Origin: Pelagimonas sp.
GTDB lineage: Bacteria > Pseudomonadota > Alphaproteobacteria > Rhodobacterales > Rhodobacteraceae
Direction of reading: 5' to 3'
Length of the DNA: 64,000 bases
Assembly (NCBI GenBank): GCA_025210455.1
Contig: JAOARQ010000022.1
Coordinates: forward strand, 1 to 64,000
The notes under the pieces were generated by a model. That model made no database searches. It had not been told where the DNA came from and saw only the letters and a program-made list of their open reading frames with translations. The translations under genes were made by a program, and so were the position numbers. Below are positions 61,529 through 64,000 of the stretch, one piece after another. Every line of letters starts with the position of its first letter. Position 1 is the first letter of the stretch.

Positions 61529-62301
61529 TCTTCATACCCCGACCGCAGCCCTTCACGCACCCGATGCGCGATTTCCATGAATTCAGGCGTATCGCGAATA
61601 TCCAGCGGGCGCTCTTTGGGCAGCGGACTTTCGATCACATCTGAAATCCGCCCCGGACGGGGCGACATCACCACAATATGCGTCGACAGATACACCGCTT
61701 CGGGGATCGAGTGGGTGACAAAACCGATGGTCTTTTCAGTGCGCGCCCAAAGCCGCAGCACCTCTTCGTTCAGGCGGTCGCGCACAATTTCATCCAACGC
61801 CCCAAAAGGTTCATCCATCAAAAGGATATCCGCATCAAAGGCCAGCGCCCGCGCGATCGAAGCCCGCTGCTGCATCCCGCCTGACAATTGCCAGGGAAAT
61901 TTCTTTTCAAACCCAGACAGTTCCACCAGATCCAGCACTTTGGCGATGCGCTCTTGCTGGTCGGCTTTCGAAAACCCCATGATTTCCAAAGGAAGCGCAA
62001 TATTGCGGCCAATAGTGCGCCAGGGATAAAGGCCCGCCGCCTGAAACACATACCCATAGGCACGCGCCTTGCGCGCCTCATCCGGGGTCATGCCATTGAC
62101 CGTCAGCTCGCCCCCGGTGGGTGTTTCCAGCCCGGCAATACAGCGCAAAAAGGTGGTTTTGCCGCAGCCTGAGGGGCCGATAAAGCTCACAAAGGCCCCC
62201 TTTGGAATGTCGAGCGAGACATTCTTGAGGGCATGGACCGGACCATCATTGGTTTGAAAGGTCAGATCCAGAGCAGAGGCTCTGATCACTGGTTCAGTCA
62301 C
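61525..62301 (-). CDS. ABC transporter ATPase (NitT/TauT type)
   Basis: This 258-residue protein has Walker A FIGPSGCGKTTFLR, Q-loop FQAAGLYPWRTI, signature LSGGMQQRASIARAL, Walker B ILLMDEPFGALDEI, and H-loop FVTHSIPEAVYLS. All motifs are intact. It powers the pyrimidine-type importer formed by the two permeases and the binding protein. Confidence 0.93.
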   Translation of the reverse strand: MTEPVIRASALDLTFQTNDGPVHALKNVSLDIPKGAFVSFIGPSGCGKTTFLRCIAGLETPTGGELTVNGMTPDEARKARAYGYVFQAAGLYPWRTIGRNIALPLEIMGFSKADQQERIAKVLDLVELSGFEKKFPWQLSGGMQQRASIARALAFDADILLMDEPFGALDEIVRDRLNEEVLRLWARTEKTIGFVTHSIPEAVYLSTHIVVMSPRPGRISDVIESPLPKERPLDIRDTPEFMEIAHRVREGLRSGYEE

Positions 62302-62355
62302 GTTGTTTTCCCCGTTTGGTCGGCCTCTTACGGGCCTTTGAATCTTTTGGGTATG

Positions 62356-62378
62356 AAAAACGGGCTTTGACGCCCGTT
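62356..62378 (-). terminator. Terminator after dihydropyrimidinase
   Basis: On the minus strand AACGGGC and GCCCGTT form a seven-base stem around a six-base loop, followed by TTT. It lies eight bases after the dihydropyrimidinase stop and before the ATPase gene, so part of the transcription may stop here. Confidence 0.7.
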
Positions 62379-62385
62379 CAAGTCT

Positions 62386-63840
62386 TTAAACGCCGGTGGC
62401 AGGAATTCCTGTGCGCTCAACCGGGCGCGGCGCGGTCAGTTCTTTCCAGGTCGACAGGGCCTGATTGGTGGCGGTGTTGCCCTTGCGGGCGACAAATTCA
62501 CCATGCCCTTCGCGCGACCGCAATTCGCCATCATGCACAGCCACATGGCCACGGGTCAGGGTAAAGCGCGGCAGGCCTTTCACTTTCTTACCCTCAAAGA
62601 CATTGTAATCAATCGCTGACACTTGGCTGGCGGCGCTGATGGTCTTTTCCTTTTCAGGATCCCACACCACGATATCCGCATCGGCACCCGGCAGGATCGC
62701 GCCCTTTTTGGGATAGCAATTCAGGATCTTGGCAATATTGGTCGAAGTTACCGCGACAAATTCCTCTGGGGTGATACGCCCGGTGTTCACCCCATTTGTC
62801 CAAAGCATCGGCATCCGGTCTTCCAAACCGCCCGTCCCGTTCGGGATCTTGGTAAAGTCGCCCACGCCATAGCGTTTCTGTTCCGTGGTAAAGGCGCAGT
62901 GATCCGTGGCCACCACCGACAACGACCCAGAGGCAAGCCCCGCCCAGAGACTGTCCTGATGCTGTTTATTGCGGAACGGAGGCGACATCACACGCCGCGC
63001 GGCGTGATCCCAATCTTTGTTGAAATATTCACTTTCATCCAGCGTCAGGTGCTGGATCAACGGCTCACCCCAGACGCGTTTGCCCTGCTGACGCGCGCGG
63101 CGGATCGCTTCGTGGGCCTCTTCGCATGAGGTATGCACCACGTACAGCGGCACCCCGGCCATATCCGCGATCATGATGGCGCGGTTGGTTGCTTCACCTT
63201 CCACCTGCGACGGGCGCGAATAGGCATGGGCCTCTGGCCCGGTGTTGCCCTCGGCCAGCAGCTTGGCCGACAATTCGGCAATCACATCGCCGTTTTCCGC
63301 ATGAACCATGGCGATCCCGCCCAGTTCAGACAGGCGACGGAAGCTGGAAAACAGCTCGTCGTCATTCACCATCAACGCGCCTTTATAGGCTAGGAAATGC
63401 TTGAAGGTGTTGATCCCGCGCTGTTCGATCACGGTTTTCATATCATCGAAAACCTGCTCACCCCACCAGGTGACAGCCATGTGGAAAGAATAATCGCAAT
63501 GCGCGCGGGTGGATTTATTGTCCCACATCTGCAGCGCATCCAACAGCCCCTGCCCCGGCGAAGGCAGCGCAAAATCCACCACCATCGTGGTGCCGCCAGC
63601 AAGTGCCGCCTGCGTGCCACTGTCAAAATCATCTGTTGAATAGGTGCCCATAAAGGGCATCTCAAGGTGGGTATGCGGGTCAATCCCGCCCGGCATCACA
63701 TAGCAGCCAGTCGCATCCAGTTCTTCGTCGCCCACCAGCCCGTTGCCGATTTCAATAATCTGACCGCCTTCGATCAGCACATCTGATTTATAGGTGCGGT
63801 CATGGGTAACGATTGTCCCATTCTTGATGACAGTTGACAT
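62386..63840 (-). CDS. Dihydropyrimidinase (D-hydantoinase family)
   Basis: The protein has 484 residues from the ATG at 63840 (GGGAGAG upstream); an in-frame ATG at 63879 precedes the ribosome site. The amidohydrolase barrel has the metal ligands in GIDPHTHLEMPF, the carbamylated Lys in FKHFLAYKGALMV, and the later VATDHCAFTTEQKR with Asp. VVWDPEKEKTISA follows in the small beta-sandwich domain. It opens dihydrouracil and dihydrothymine rings, the second step after PreTA. Confidence 0.94.
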   Translation of the reverse strand: MSTVIKNGTIVTHDRTYKSDVLIEGGQIIEIGNGLVGDEELDATGCYVMPGGIDPHTHLEMPFMGTYSTDDFDSGTQAALAGGTTMVVDFALPSPGQGLLDALQMWDNKSTRAHCDYSFHMAVTWWGEQVFDDMKTVIEQRGINTFKHFLAYKGALMVNDDELFSSFRRLSELGGIAMVHAENGDVIAELSAKLLAEGNTGPEAHAYSRPSQVEGEATNRAIMIADMAGVPLYVVHTSCEEAHEAIRRARQQGKRVWGEPLIQHLTLDESEYFNKDWDHAARRVMSPPFRNKQHQDSLWAGLASGSLSVVATDHCAFTTEQKRYGVGDFTKIPNGTGGLEDRMPMLWTNGVNTGRITPEEFVAVTSTNIAKILNCYPKKGAILPGADADIVVWDPEKEKTISAASQVSAIDYNVFEGKKVKGLPRFTLTRGHVAVHDGELRSREGHGEFVARKGNTATNQALSTWKELTAPRPVERTGIPATGV

Positions 63841-63927
63841 TGTTCTCTCCCAATCGCAGGGCCTGCGCCCTGTCTTCATCTTGCCAAATAAACTCCGGGG
63901 GTGCGGGGGCTGGCCCCCGCCCTTGCG

Positions 63928-64000
63928 TCACTCGACGATGCCCGCCGTTTCAACGACCGCATGCAGCAGAACATCCGCCCCGGCTTTGGCCCAGTCTTTG
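63928..64000 (-). CDS. C-terminus of a zinc amidohydrolase (N-carbamoyl-beta-alanine or carbamoyl amino-acid hydrolase), partial
   Basis: Only the last 23 codons are inside the window; they read KDWAKAGADVLLHAVVETAGIVE then TGA at 63930-63928. The pattern fits the last helix of M20-type N-carbamoyl amino-acid amidohydrolases, which carry out the third step of pyrimidine degradation. Position right before dihydropyrimidinase in the same direction supports this. The rest of the gene is outside the window, so the assignment is moderate. Confidence 0.6.
   Translation of the reverse strand, partial: KDWAKAGADVLLHAVVETAGIVE

Noticed and set aside
63903..63920. GC-rich inverted repeat between dihydropyrimidinase and the partial amidohydrolase
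   Set aside because: GCGGGGGC/GCCCCCGC has only a two-base loop and no T-run, so a terminator cannot be claimed.

Overview
The window looks like a chromosome segment of a marine alphaproteobacterium of the Roseobacter group (Rhodobacterales). The protein families fit this: a TAT-dependent CUT2 sugar ABC system, pyrimidine catabolism through PreT/PreA plus dihydropyrimidinase, a Na+-NQR, GMC and aldehyde dehydrogenases, and an alphaproteobacterial-type microvirus relic. No rRNA, tRNA or CRISPR array was seen. Gene density is high and most genes lie in tight operons with 1-14 base overlaps.

Layout. 1-1397 (-): start of a large repeat or adhesin-type surface protein, broken by one in-frame TAG and cut by the window edge. 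2152-8544: small metabolic and regulatory genes. These include a glycosyltransferase, a LysR/aldo-keto reductase pair with two matching palindromes, a decayed enolase-superfamily gene next to an ornithine-cyclodeaminase-like reductase, a LysE exporter paired with an Lrp/AsnC regulator, and an exported hydrolase. 8745-19236: a BaeSR-like two-component system followed by envelope proteins (DUF2147 lipoprotein, MipA/OmpV), an RND pump with its adaptor, a DUF2141 protein and a hybrid sensor kinase.

19265-41310: a 22-kb catabolic island whose substrate I cannot name. It joins a TIM-barrel isomerase, a DUF993 aldolase-like protein, an SDR, an acyl-CoA dehydrogenase, a MaoC hydratase, aldo/keto reductases, a TetR regulator, a complete CUT2 transporter, a zinc dehydrogenase, a flavodoxin-fold protein, two small alpha/beta-barrel proteins, an aldehyde dehydrogenase, a GMC oxidoreductase, a YdiF-type CoA transferase, an enoyl-CoA hydratase and a glycerate kinase. 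A shared palindrome of the form GTAAC-N6-GTTAC stands in front of several of its transcription units, so it is probably one TetR regulon.

41318-44880: a compact element related to microviruses (ssDNA phages), integrated next to an excellent dif (XerCD) site. It encodes a replication initiator and a DNA pilot protein but has no major capsid gene. A 61-base hairpin carrying DnaA-box sequences in its arms is a plausible origin.

44952-55687: phosphoglycolate-phosphatase-like HAD, a CBS protein, the Na+-NQR system (nqrM, apbE, nqrABCDEF), chrA and a small P-loop kinase. 55963-64000: pyrimidine degradation, with preT, preA, an ABC transporter for a small heterocycle, dihydropyrimidinase and the end of an amidohydrolase gene.

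All family names are my reading of the translated sequence; no database search was possible.
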